Source: Sphingobium sp. TCM1 (GTDB lineage Bacteria > Pseudomonadota > Alphaproteobacteria > Sphingomonadales > Sphingomonadaceae). Taken from it: DNA of 64,000 nt. The stretch spans positions 33,362-97,361 of the forward strand of contig NZ_LXVX01000006.1 in the NCBI RefSeq assembly GCF_001650725.1. The letters are read 5' to 3'. This document shows positions 29,873-37,670 of the stretch, one piece after another. The notes below the pieces were generated by a model, which did not search any database, was not told the origin of the DNA, and worked only from the letters and a program-made list of their open reading frames with translations. The stretch's first letter is position 1, and every line of letters begins with the position of its first letter. Both the position numbers and the translations under genes were made by a program.

Positions 29873-30604
29873 CTATTTCTCCAGCGCATATTGCACGGTC
29901 AGCGTCACCGAGGCGCTCACCTGACCGGGTTCGACCGGGGTGACGGGCGCGGCGTCGGCCTTGAAGCGCGCGCTTTGCATCATCGGCATCGGCGGATTGC
30001 CGCCGCTGTTGCTTTCACTGATCGACACCAGTCGCGCCGAACGAAATCCTGCGGCCTGTGCATAGAAATCGGCCTGCGTCCTGGCGCTTTTCAGCGCGGC
30101 GCCGCGCGCCTGGACGAGGAGCGGCGAGGGATCTTCGATCGAGAAGCTGGGGCCGTTGATGTTGGTCGCCCCTGCCGCGACCATCGCGTCGAGCGACGCG
30201 CCGACCCGCTTGATGTCGCGCAGCTTCACCGTCAGCTGGTTCGACGCTTCATAGCCGATGAAGCGTGGGCCGGACGGCTGGCCGTCGCGGTTGCTGTAGT
30301 CATATTGGGCGCTGAGATTGATGCCGCTGGTCTGGATGTCCTTTTTCGCGATGCCGGCCTTGGCCAGCGCTGCGATCAACCTTTCGGTCTGCGCGGCATT
30401 GTCCTGCATGGCGGCCTGCGCGGTCTGTGCGCGGGTCTGGACGCCGGTGCCGACGGTCGCGACATCTGGCGCGGCCTCGACGCTTTCGGTGACGTTCAAT
30501 GTCACCACCGGCGCGGTCTCGGCGATGGTGACGCTGGTCTGGGCAAGTGCCGCGACAGGCAGTGCGGCGGCGCCGAGCGCCATCAGGGCGAGAGCGGATT
30601 TCAT
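29873..30604 (-). CDS. SIMPL (DUF541) domain periplasmic protein
   Basis: 243 residues with signal peptide ending AALAQ. ATG 30604 is preceded by GAGGAG. DUF541/SIMPL domain is recognised by TLNVTESVEAAPDVATVGTGV, AALAKAGIAKKDIQTSGINLSAQY, GYEASNQLTVKLRDI, SFSIEDPSPLLVQARGAALKSARTQADFYA. Bacterial members include E. coli YggE, linked to oxidative-stress protection. A small dyad (GCACCCG-N9-CGGGTGC, 30629-30651) lies upstream of the start. Confidence 0.93.
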   Translation of the reverse strand: MKSALALMALGAAALPVAALAQTSVTIAETAPVVTLNVTESVEAAPDVATVGTGVQTRAQTAQAAMQDNAAQTERLIAALAKAGIAKKDIQTSGINLSAQYDYSNRDGQPSGPRFIGYEASNQLTVKLRDIKRVGASLDAMVAAGATNINGPSFSIEDPSPLLVQARGAALKSARTQADFYAQAAGFRSARLVSISESNSGGNPPMPMMQSARFKADAAPVTPVEPGQVSASVTLTVQYALEK

Positions 30605-30738
30605 GAAATTTTCTCCTCGATAAGCCTTGCACCCGTATTTGGCCCGGGTGCGATGAATGGACGCTGACATGCGGTGAAAGCCGTGCGACAGCTTTCGGGT
30701 TCCGTTCTTGCGCTCGGCCGCCCGCCGGTTTGTGTGTT

Positions 30739-30788
30739 CCGCATTTTCCGAGCCGTCAGGTGGTTCCACCGCCCAAGAAAATGCTCTA
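30739..30788 (-). repeat. Dispersed palindromic repeat, half copy C (reverse orientation)
   Basis: The reverse complement begins AGAGCATTTTCTTGGGCGGT and ends GGCTCGGAAAATGCGG, matching hairpin unit 1 of copy A (26839-26944). A decayed second unit may continue toward 30680. It ends 11 nt before the uup start codon. Confidence 0.65.
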
Positions 30789-30799
30789 GCTGCACCGCC

Positions 30800-32581
30800 A
30801 TGGCAGCTCCGATCCTCTCCTTCGAAAATCTCGGCCTCTCGCAGGGCACCCACTGGCTGTTTCGCGGCATCGACATTCATGTCGGGCAGCGCGACCGGCT
30901 GGCGCTGATCGGGCGCAACGGCGCTGGCAAGACGACGTTGCTGAAGCTGATCGGCGGCCAAATCGAGCCGGACGAGGGCACGCGATCGGTCCAGCCGGGC
31001 GCGCGGGTCATCACGCTGGAACAGGACCCGGACGTGACACCCTTTGCCACGCTGCGCGATTTCGCGCTGGCTGGAGAATTCGCGCCCCCCCCCCATGAGG
31101 TGGAGGCGATCGCCGACCAGCTGGGCATCGACCTGTCGCGCGAGGCGAAGACGGCGAGCGGCGGCGAGCGTCGCCGCGCCGCCATTGCCCGCGCGCTGGC
31201 GAGCGAGCCGGACCTGCTGCTGCTCGACGAGCCGACCAACCATCTGGACATCGCCGCGATCGACTGGCTGGAAAACTGGCTGGCGCGCTACAACGGAGCC
31301 TTCATCGTCATCAGCCATGACCGCGCCTTCCTGACCCGGCTCACGCGCCAGACGTTGTGGCTCGACCGCGGGCAGATGCGCCGCAACGAGGTGGGATTCG
31401 GCGGGTTCGAGCAGTGGATGGAAGCGGTCTATGCCGAGGAGGCGCGGGCGGCCGAGAAGCTGGACGCGAAGCTGAAGATCGAGGCGCACTGGCTGGAACG
31501 CGGCGTCACCGCGCGGCGCAAGCGCAACCAGGGGCGGCTCGCGAAACTGTGGGAAATGCGCGCCCAGCGCGCGGCGATGCAGGGACCGCAGGGAACCGCC
31601 AAGATCGCGGTGGCGAGCGACGACAGCAAGACCAAGAGCGTCATCAAGGCCGAGCATGTCACCAAGGCGTTCGGGGACCGCACGATCATCAAGGATTTTT
31701 CGCTGCGCGTGCAGCGCGGCGACCGGATCGGAATCGTCGGCGGCAATGGCGCGGGCAAATCGACGCTGCTGAAGCTGCTGACCGGGGAAATGGCGCCCGA
31801 CAGCGGCGAGGTGACGCTGGCCAGGACGCTGGACATGATCTTCATCGACCAGCAGCGCAGCCTGATGCAGGGCGACAAGAGCGTGCGCGACGTGCTGGCG
31901 GAAGGGGGCGACTGGATCGACGTGCGGGGGTCACGCAAGCATGTCCATGGCTATCTCAAGGATTTCCTGTTCGATCCGAGCCTTGCCGAGGCGAAGGTCG
32001 GCACATTGTCCGGCGGCGAGCGGTCGCGGCTGCTGTTCGCGCGGGAATTTGCGCGCGAATCCAATCTGCTGGTGCTGGACGAGCCGACCAACGACCTAGA
32101 CCTCGAAACGCTCGACCTGTTGCAGGAAGTGATCGCGGACTATGACGGCACGGTGCTGATCGTCAGCCATGACCGCGACTTTCTGGATCGCACCGTCACG
32201 GTGACGCTGGGGCTGGACGGCACCGGCGTGGTGGACGTGATCGTGGGGGGCTATGCCGACTGGATCGCCAAGCGCGACCCGCGCAAGGCACCCAGGGCGG
32301 AGAAGAAGGAGGCCGCGCCTCCGCCACCGCCAAAGCCCCTATCGGCCAAGCTCAGCTACAAGGACCAGCGCGACCTGGACCTGCTCCCCAAGCGGATCGA
32401 AGAACTGGAAGCGGCGATCGCGCGGGACGAGGAGGCGCTGGCCGATCCGGCGCTCTACACCCGCGATCCCGCGAAATTCGCCGCGCTGACCGGCGCGATC
32501 GAGAAGGCGCGGGCCGAAAAGGATGCAGCCGAGGAGCGCTGGTTGGAACTGGCAGAGAAGGCCGAGGGTCTGGCCGGCTGA
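30800..32581 (+). CDS. uup: ABC-F family ATPase, Uup-like
   Basis: 593 residues from ATG 30800; the frame continues to 30674 but only through the repeat. Two nucleotide-binding domains without membrane segments. First: Walker A GRNGAGKTTLL, signature ASGGERRRAAIARAL, Walker B LLLLDEPTNHLD. Second: GGNGAGKSTLL, LSGGERSRLLFAREF, LLVLDEPTNDLD. The C-terminal proline-rich linker and coiled coil (LPKRIEELEAAIARDEEALAD) is the Uup-type DNA-binding domain. ABC-F proteins act on ribosomes; Uup also affects transposon excision in E. coli. Confidence 0.94.
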   Translation: MAAPILSFENLGLSQGTHWLFRGIDIHVGQRDRLALIGRNGAGKTTLLKLIGGQIEPDEGTRSVQPGARVITLEQDPDVTPFATLRDFALAGEFAPPPHEVEAIADQLGIDLSREAKTASGGERRRAAIARALASEPDLLLLDEPTNHLDIAAIDWLENWLARYNGAFIVISHDRAFLTRLTRQTLWLDRGQMRRNEVGFGGFEQWMEAVYAEEARAAEKLDAKLKIEAHWLERGVTARRKRNQGRLAKLWEMRAQRAAMQGPQGTAKIAVASDDSKTKSVIKAEHVTKAFGDRTIIKDFSLRVQRGDRIGIVGGNGAGKSTLLKLLTGEMAPDSGEVTLARTLDMIFIDQQRSLMQGDKSVRDVLAEGGDWIDVRGSRKHVHGYLKDFLFDPSLAEAKVGTLSGGERSRLLFAREFARESNLLVLDEPTNDLDLETLDLLQEVIADYDGTVLIVSHDRDFLDRTVTVTLGLDGTGVVDVIVGGYADWIAKRDPRKAPRAEKKEAAPPPPPKPLSAKLSYKDQRDLDLLPKRIEELEAAIARDEEALADPALYTRDPAKFAALTGAIEKARAEKDAAEERWLELAEKAEGLAG

Positions 32582-32589
32582 ACGCCTGC

Positions 32590-32626
32590 GTCCGTTCGGG
32601 GCTCGACTTCGCTCGGAACGAACGGC
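32590..32626. repeat. Short type 2 repeat-related palindrome
   Basis: CCGTTCGGGGCTCGACTTCG followed by CTCGGAACGAACGG folds back on itself and shares the CGTTCG...CGAACG ends and TCGACTTCG core of the type 2 repeats (for example 40405-40475). It sits just after the uup stop. Confidence 0.45.
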
Positions 32627-32661
32627 AGGGTAGGGGCGACGCGACGGGGACGAGGTATCCG

Positions 32662-33375
32662 ATGGACACGCAGACCGCATCCGCACAGCCCCATCATGAG
32701 GTTCATTATGTGAACCGCGTCGGCTGGCTGCGGGCGTTGGTCCTGGGCGCGAATGACGGGATCGTGTCCACCGCCAGCCTGATGACCGGCATCGCGGCGT
32801 CGGGCGCGGACGCGCAGACCATCCTGTTGACCGGCATCGCTTCGCTGGTGGCGGGCGCCATGTCGATGGCGGCAGGGGAATATGTTTCCGTCAGCGCGCA
32901 GTCGGACACGGAGCGGGCCGATCTTGCCAAGGAGAGGAAGGCGCTCGCCACCCAGCCCGATGCCGAATGGGCGGAATTGCGCGACATCTATGTCGAACGT
33001 GGCCTGACGCCGGACTTGGCGGGCGAGGTGGCGCAGCAGTTGATGGCGGCCGATGCGCTGGCGGCCCATGCGCGGGACGAGCTGGGCATTTCCGAAATCG
33101 CGACCGCGCGTCCGGTGCAGGCCGCGCTGGCCTCCGCCGCCAGCTTTGCGGCGGGAGCGGCGCCGCCGGTGCTGGCCGCCGCGCTCGTGCCGGCGAGCGA
33201 GGCCATCATCGCGATCGTGGGGATTTGCCTGCTCTGCCTGGCCATGCTGGGCCATGCCGGGGCGCGGCTGGGCGGAGCGAAGCCGCTGCGGTCGATCCTG
33301 CGCACGCTGTTCTGGGGCGCGCTGGCGATGGCGGTGACGGCGGGCGCGGGGCATCTTTTCGGCGCGGCGATATGA
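32662..33375 (+). CDS. VIT1/CCC1-family (iron/manganese) transporter
   Basis: 237 residues. Vacuolar-iron-transporter-like membrane protein expected to move Fe2+ or Mn2+. Helix 1 contains RALVLGANDGIVSTASLMTG, the family signature; helix 2 has AGAMSMAAGEYVSVSAQSDTE. A cytosolic helical metal-binding region follows (RKALATQPDAEWAELRDIY, RGLTPDLAGEVAQQLM). Three hydrophobic segments complete the C-terminus. It is followed after 39 nt by a glutathione peroxidase gene, which fits metal and oxidative-stress handling. Confidence 0.94.
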   Translation: MDTQTASAQPHHEVHYVNRVGWLRALVLGANDGIVSTASLMTGIAASGADAQTILLTGIASLVAGAMSMAAGEYVSVSAQSDTERADLAKERKALATQPDAEWAELRDIYVERGLTPDLAGEVAQQLMAADALAAHARDELGISEIATARPVQAALASAASFAAGAAPPVLAAALVPASEAIIAIVGICLLCLAMLGHAGARLGGAKPLRSILRTLFWGALAMAVTAGAGHLFGAAI

Positions 33376-33414
33376 TGGCAAGGTCGGCGCCGACCTACTT
33401 TCAGGAGACGATAA

Positions 33415-33960
33415 ATGACTGATATCCAGCAGATTCCCCTCAAGACGATCAAGGGGACGGACGCCAGCCTGGCGGATTATGCTGGCCAGGTGGTGCTGGC
33501 GGTCAATGTCGCCTCCAAATGCGGGCTGACCCCGCAATATGAGGGGCTGGAAAAGCTCTATGCCGACTATAAGGCCAAGGGGCTGGTCGTGGCAGGTTTT
33601 CCCGCCAATGATTTCGGCGCGCAGGAGCCGGGCAGCAACGACGAGATCGCCAGCTTCTGCACCACCAATTTCGGCGTGGATTTCCCGATGTTCGAGAAGA
33701 TCGTCGTCACCGGCCCCGAAAAGCATCCCCTCTACGCCGCATTGACCAGCGCGCAGCCTGAAGCGCAGGGCGAGGGCGACGGGTTTCGCGAAAAGCTGAA
33801 AGGTTATGGCATGACACCGACCGAACAGCCCGAAGTCCTGTGGAATTTCGAGAAGTTCCTGATCGGCAGGGACGGTAGCGTCGCCGCCCGTTTCGCGCCG
33901 ACGACGGCGCCTGACGACCCAGCGCTGGTCGCCGCGATCGAGGCGGAACTGGCCAAGTGA
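33415..33960 (+). CDS. Glutathione peroxidase family protein
   Basis: 181 residues, ATG 33415 with AGGAGA upstream. Thiol peroxidase with cysteine (TGC codon) rather than selenocysteine in NVASKCGLTPQYEGLEKLY. The glutamine and tryptophan of the active site appear in FPANDFGAQEPG and LWNFEKFLIG. E. coli BtuE is the nearest named relative. The stop overlaps the GTG of the next gene (GTGA). Confidence 0.95.
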   Translation: MTDIQQIPLKTIKGTDASLADYAGQVVLAVNVASKCGLTPQYEGLEKLYADYKAKGLVVAGFPANDFGAQEPGSNDEIASFCTTNFGVDFPMFEKIVVTGPEKHPLYAALTSAQPEAQGEGDGFREKLKGYGMTPTEQPEVLWNFEKFLIGRDGSVAARFAPTTAPDDPALVAAIEAELAK

Positions 33961-35267
33961 TTCGGTCGCTGATCGCGGGCGCGCTGCTGTTGGGCGGCGC
34001 GCCGATCGCCCATGCGGCGCTCAGCCCGGCCGAGCGCAAGATCGGAGCAAGCGTGGAGGCGGGCTACGAACCGTCCGTCGTGCTGCTCGAAAAACTGGTG
34101 AACCAGAATAGCGGATCGATGAACTTTCCGGGCGTGAAGGCGGTGGCCGACATGCTGCGCCCGGAGTTCGAGGCGCTGGGCTTTGCCGTGACGTGGAAGC
34201 CGATGGATGCGGCCAAGCGGGCCGGTCATCTGATTGCGGTCCACAAGGGCAGAGCCGGCACGACGAAGATGCTGTTGATCGGCCATCTCGACACCGTGTT
34301 CGAACCGGATTCGCCGTTCCAGACCTTCGTGCGCGAAGGCGACTTCGCCCGTGGCCCCGGCGCAGCCGACGACAAGGGCGGGGTGGCGACGATGCTGCTG
34401 GCGTTGAAGGCCATGCAGGCAGCAGGCACGCTGAAGACCGCCAATATCGAAGTGGTGCTGACCGGCGACGAGGAGGATTCGGGCGATCCCGTCTCGATCG
34501 CGCGCGCTGATCTGGTCGCGGCGGGCAAGCGCGCCGATGTGGCGCTCGATTTCGAGGGGCTGTCCCAGGAAGACGGCAAGGACATGGGCTCGATCGCCCG
34601 CCGCTCCTCCAACAGCTGGACGCTGAGCGCGACGGGCAAGTCGGGCCATAGCTCGGGCATCTTCTCCGAAAAGGCGGGCGACGGCGCGATCTATGAACTG
34701 GCGCGGATCATCACGGCCTTCCGCAAGGAACTGCCCGAACCGAACCTGACCTTCAATGTCGGGCTGATCGGCGGCGGCCAGAGCGCGGAGGTGGACAAGG
34801 ACGGCGTGCGGATCGCGGTGACGGGCAAGACCAACATCATCCCGCCGGTCGCGGTGGCGAAGGGTGATTTCCGGACGCTGAGCGAGGAGCAGACCAGCCG
34901 GGTGCAGGCGAAAATGCAGGCGATCGTCGACAGCGGGCACCTCAACGGCACGTCGGCCAGCATCACCTTCGACCTCGGCTATCCGTCGATGGCGCCCACT
35001 GATGGCAACAGGGCGTTGCTGGCCAAGCTGAACGGCATCAACCGCGACCTGGGCCTGGCCGAAATGCCCGCGCTCGATCCGCTCAAGCGCGGCGCGGGCG
35101 ACATCGCCTTCGTCGCGCAGGATACGGACGGACTGGTCGGGCTGGGGCCGGCTTCCAGTGGCGACCATAGCCCGGCGGAGAAGGTCGATCTGGCGAGCAT
35201 GAAGCGTCAGGCGAAGCGCGCCGCCATATTGATGAGTCGGCTGGCGGCGGAGCCGGGACGCAAGTGA
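33957..35267 (+). CDS. Exported M20-family metallopeptidase (carboxypeptidase G2-like)
   Basis: 436 residues from GTG 33957, which overlaps the glutathione peroxidase stop. The signal peptide (MIRSLIAGALLLGGAPIAHA) is part of the reading, supporting this start. Zinc-site motifs are in order: GHLDTVFE, GAADDKGGVATML, TGDEEDSGDP (catalytic Glu pair), LDFEG and the late histidine in SGDHSPAEKVDL. The dimerisation domain begins near RRSSNSWTLSATGKSGHSSG. Closest to glutamate carboxypeptidases; substrate not known. Confidence 0.94.
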   Translation: MIRSLIAGALLLGGAPIAHAALSPAERKIGASVEAGYEPSVVLLEKLVNQNSGSMNFPGVKAVADMLRPEFEALGFAVTWKPMDAAKRAGHLIAVHKGRAGTTKMLLIGHLDTVFEPDSPFQTFVREGDFARGPGAADDKGGVATMLLALKAMQAAGTLKTANIEVVLTGDEEDSGDPVSIARADLVAAGKRADVALDFEGLSQEDGKDMGSIARRSSNSWTLSATGKSGHSSGIFSEKAGDGAIYELARIITAFRKELPEPNLTFNVGLIGGGQSAEVDKDGVRIAVTGKTNIIPPVAVAKGDFRTLSEEQTSRVQAKMQAIVDSGHLNGTSASITFDLGYPSMAPTDGNRALLAKLNGINRDLGLAEMPALDPLKRGAGDIAFVAQDTDGLVGLGPASSGDHSPAEKVDLASMKRQAKRAAILMSRLAAEPGRK

Positions 35268-35277
35268 TATCCGGCCG

Positions 35278-35311
35278 TCATCCCCCGCCTGGGCGGGGAT
35301 GACGGTCATGA
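35278..35311. repeat. Type 3 repeat, short copy
   Basis: GTCATCCCCCGCCTGGGCGG then GGATGAC folds as a 10-11-bp hairpin; related to the long copy at 29780-29856. It lies 11 nt after the M20 peptidase stop and may act as a terminator. The rest of the gap to 35468 shows no gene. Confidence 0.7.
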
Positions 35312-35468
35312 CTGACGACGAACGGGGTCGGGTTCGCGCCGGGCCTTGGGACCGATGGCCTGACACGGCTGCTCGGGAGAGGGGGGCGAGGGCGCTTGCG
35401 CGCAGGATACCCGACTTCGTTCGCAATGCCGATTCACACGAACGCCATCCGGCTGTAGGGATGGTCTC

Positions 35469-36113
35469 ATGCTTCCACATTCGCCGCTGCTCCCCCCGTC
35501 GATCGGTCCGGTGCTTGAAACATTGAGCATCATCGGCACATTCGTCTTCGCCGCATCGGGCGCGCTGGCCGCCGCGCGGCTGCAGCAGACACTCGTCACC
35601 TTCGCCTTCTTCGCGCTGGTGACGGGAGTGGGCGGCGGCACGGTGCGCGACCTTCTGATCGGGGCGCCGGTCTTCTGGGTGGTGGACGCGGTGCCGGCGA
35701 TCGCCTGCATGGCGGCGGCGCTGGTCGTCTGGTTCACCCCGCGCCGCTGGTGGAAGGAGCGGGCGCTCGACTGGCTAGACGCGGTGGGCCTGGCTGCTTT
35801 CGCGGTGTTCGGCGCGGCCAAGGCGATGAGCTTCGGCGTGCCGCCTTTCGTCGCGGGCATGATGGGCGTGGTGACGGGCTGCGTCGGCGGCATCATGCGC
35901 GACCTGCTGGCGGGCGAGCCGTCGATCCTGCTCAGACCCGAACTCTATGTGACGGTGGCTGCCTTTGCGTCGGGGCTGTTCGTGGCGCTGCGCTGGATCG
36001 GGCTGGACATGCCGGTCGCCGGTATGATCGCCGCGCTGCTGGGCTTCGCGCTGCGGGCGGCGGCGATCCGGCGGGGGCTGGGGTTGCCGGTCTATCGGGA
36101 TGAGCAGGGGTAG
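35469..36113 (+). CDS. TRIC/YicG-family (UPF0126) cation channel protein
   Basis: 214 residues. Two inverted three-helix repeats plus a seventh helix. The pore-lining glycine motif occurs twice: TGVGGGTVRDLLIGAPVFW and TGCVGGIMRDLLAGEPSIL. Prokaryotic TRIC proteins are trimeric monovalent cation channels. ATG 35469 is the first in-frame methionine after the 200-nt gap. The stop codon lies at the edge of a dispersed repeat (36112-36210). Confidence 0.95.
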   Translation: MLPHSPLLPPSIGPVLETLSIIGTFVFAASGALAAARLQQTLVTFAFFALVTGVGGGTVRDLLIGAPVFWVVDAVPAIACMAAALVVWFTPRRWWKERALDWLDAVGLAAFAVFGAAKAMSFGVPPFVAGMMGVVTGCVGGIMRDLLAGEPSILLRPELYVTVAAFASGLFVALRWIGLDMPVAGMIAALLGFALRAAAIRRGLGLPVYRDEQG

Positions 36114-36210
36114 GGCGATTTCTGATCAGATGGAATCATCCGATGACTCGAAAATCGCGTAAAACCAATAATCCGGAGCGGCTGATCCGATGCAATCGGA
36201 TCAAAAGCTA
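36112..36210 (+). repeat. Dispersed palindromic repeat, copy B
   Basis: Same two-hairpin plan as copy A: GATCAGATGGAATCATCCGATGACTCGAAAATCGC in pieces, then GGAGCGGCTGATCCGATGCAATCGGATC. It lies between the convergent TRIC and O-antigen-ligase-like genes and provides the stop codons at both borders. Confidence 0.75.
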
Positions 36211-37566
36211 GCGACCGTCCCGGAGTGGGCCGGGAACTGCCGCGCTACCGACAGCGCTATGCTCGATCCCAGTGGGGCTTGCCAACATATTCGTCCCACC
36301 TTCAGTCCGGGTTGCTCTGCTGGCGGCCAGAAGTATCGCGATGCAGGCAAATATCAGAACGATAAATCTCGGGAAGAACAGCATTCCGTCAAGCATTGCC
36401 ATCGCCAGCAGCGCGTCGAGCATGGCCAGCACGGGCATGAGGTCGGGTCGCACTAACACCGCCTGATGGGCGTGCCATATGGCTCGGACGAGAAGATAGA
36501 GGGCAGGAATGGTGCCGACCAGCCCCCAACTCAGCAGGAACTGAAGAATGGCGTTATGAGGCTGGAGATGCGGAAACACGCCCGCAGGCGCCAGCCAGAT
36601 GGACGCGCCTTCCCCCGCGCCGAAAAGGGGGTGCTCAAGCCACAGCGACGCCATTGATGACCACAGGTTCACGCGGCCCCCCATTGCCGCATTCCCGCTC
36701 GACACATCCTTCGCTTCGAACAGCAGAAAATAGGGGTCGCCAAACGGCAGCAATGACGTCGCCAGCATATAGGCGACGAAAAGGCAGGCCGACGTCCCGA
36801 TCATGAAGATCAGGTTGGGACGCGTGCGGGAAAACAGGGCCGCGATCGGCAAGGCGCATATGATCCCGAACACCGCCGCCCGTGTGCCCGACCAGATTGC
36901 CATCCCCGCAAGCAGGATGATGGCCAGATAATGCCATGCCGAGGCGCGTTTTTCATTGGAGGCCAGCCATGTCTCGCCGAGCATGAAAGCCAGAACGGCC
37001 CCACAGAAGGCGCCGAACAAACGGCCCGATATGAAGCCCGGTATGGCAACGCCCCAGCCAAAGGGCGAGTCGCCCATCGATATGCCCTCGGACGCCGAGA
37101 GGAAATGCCAGGCCGTCAGAAGGGAGAGCGCAAACAATGCTGCAATAACCGGAGCGATGAGACGCGAGACGCTCTCGCGAGGGACAACACTCAAACTACC
37201 GTAAATGGCAGCGCCGAACGCCAGATGTACAATCCATCTGAGCGTCAGCGCCATTGAACCAAAGGTATTTGGGGATGTGAAGAAAGCGCTCCACCAGAAG
37301 ACGCAAAGAAATGCAATCAGCGCGATCCTGATATTTCGATCCAAATCGGCGTAGATTTCGCGAAATTTCACACCTTTGTGGAGGGCGAGCAGCACGAATG
37401 CAACTTCCGCCGCAAGAAATACCACGCCCAGCTGTCGGGAGAAATTCAAGCCGGGGGAAGGAAGCGAAATTGAGTATGTTCGATATAACAGGCCGCAAAT
37501 GACGAGCCCGGCAGCAATCAGCCAGCCTATGACGGACATTGTCGCGAGACTGTTTTTTTGCGTCAT
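36208..37566 (-). CDS. O-antigen ligase/polymerase-family membrane protein
   Basis: 452 residues with about eleven hydrophobic helices. Wzy_C/O-antigen ligase domain: SGTRAAVFGI, the large periplasmic loop with GGRVNLWSSMASLWLEHPLFGAGEG, and the catalytic-loop-like HLQPHNAILQFLLSWGLVG. These enzymes polymerise O-antigen or ligate it to lipid A core. It is a single gene here: no glycosyltransferase, flippase or sugar-nucleotide gene is adjacent. Base composition is clearly lower in G+C than the flanks, and the 3' end runs into a dispersed repeat, both of which suggest acquisition. Ligase versus polymerase cannot be decided. Confidence 0.85.
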   Translation of the reverse strand: MTQKNSLATMSVIGWLIAAGLVICGLLYRTYSISLPSPGLNFSRQLGVVFLAAEVAFVLLALHKGVKFREIYADLDRNIRIALIAFLCVFWWSAFFTSPNTFGSMALTLRWIVHLAFGAAIYGSLSVVPRESVSRLIAPVIAALFALSLLTAWHFLSASEGISMGDSPFGWGVAIPGFISGRLFGAFCGAVLAFMLGETWLASNEKRASAWHYLAIILLAGMAIWSGTRAAVFGIICALPIAALFSRTRPNLIFMIGTSACLFVAYMLATSLLPFGDPYFLLFEAKDVSSGNAAMGGRVNLWSSMASLWLEHPLFGAGEGASIWLAPAGVFPHLQPHNAILQFLLSWGLVGTIPALYLLVRAIWHAHQAVLVRPDLMPVLAMLDALLAMAMLDGMLFFPRFIVLIFACIAILLAASRATRTEGGTNMLASPTGIEHSAVGSAAVPGPLRDGR

Positions 37567-37670
37567 GTGGTCGCCCCCCGCAGCAGGGCTTAGCTGTGAT
37601 AGGTAAAGGATTTACAATCCTTCTCGCAATTCCAGGACAGGTTTGGCGGTCAGGCTGTCGATCGAAGTCC

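Noticed and set aside
35299..35526. 75-codon frame before the TRIC gene
   Set aside because: Begins inside a repeat and overlaps the well-supported TRIC start.
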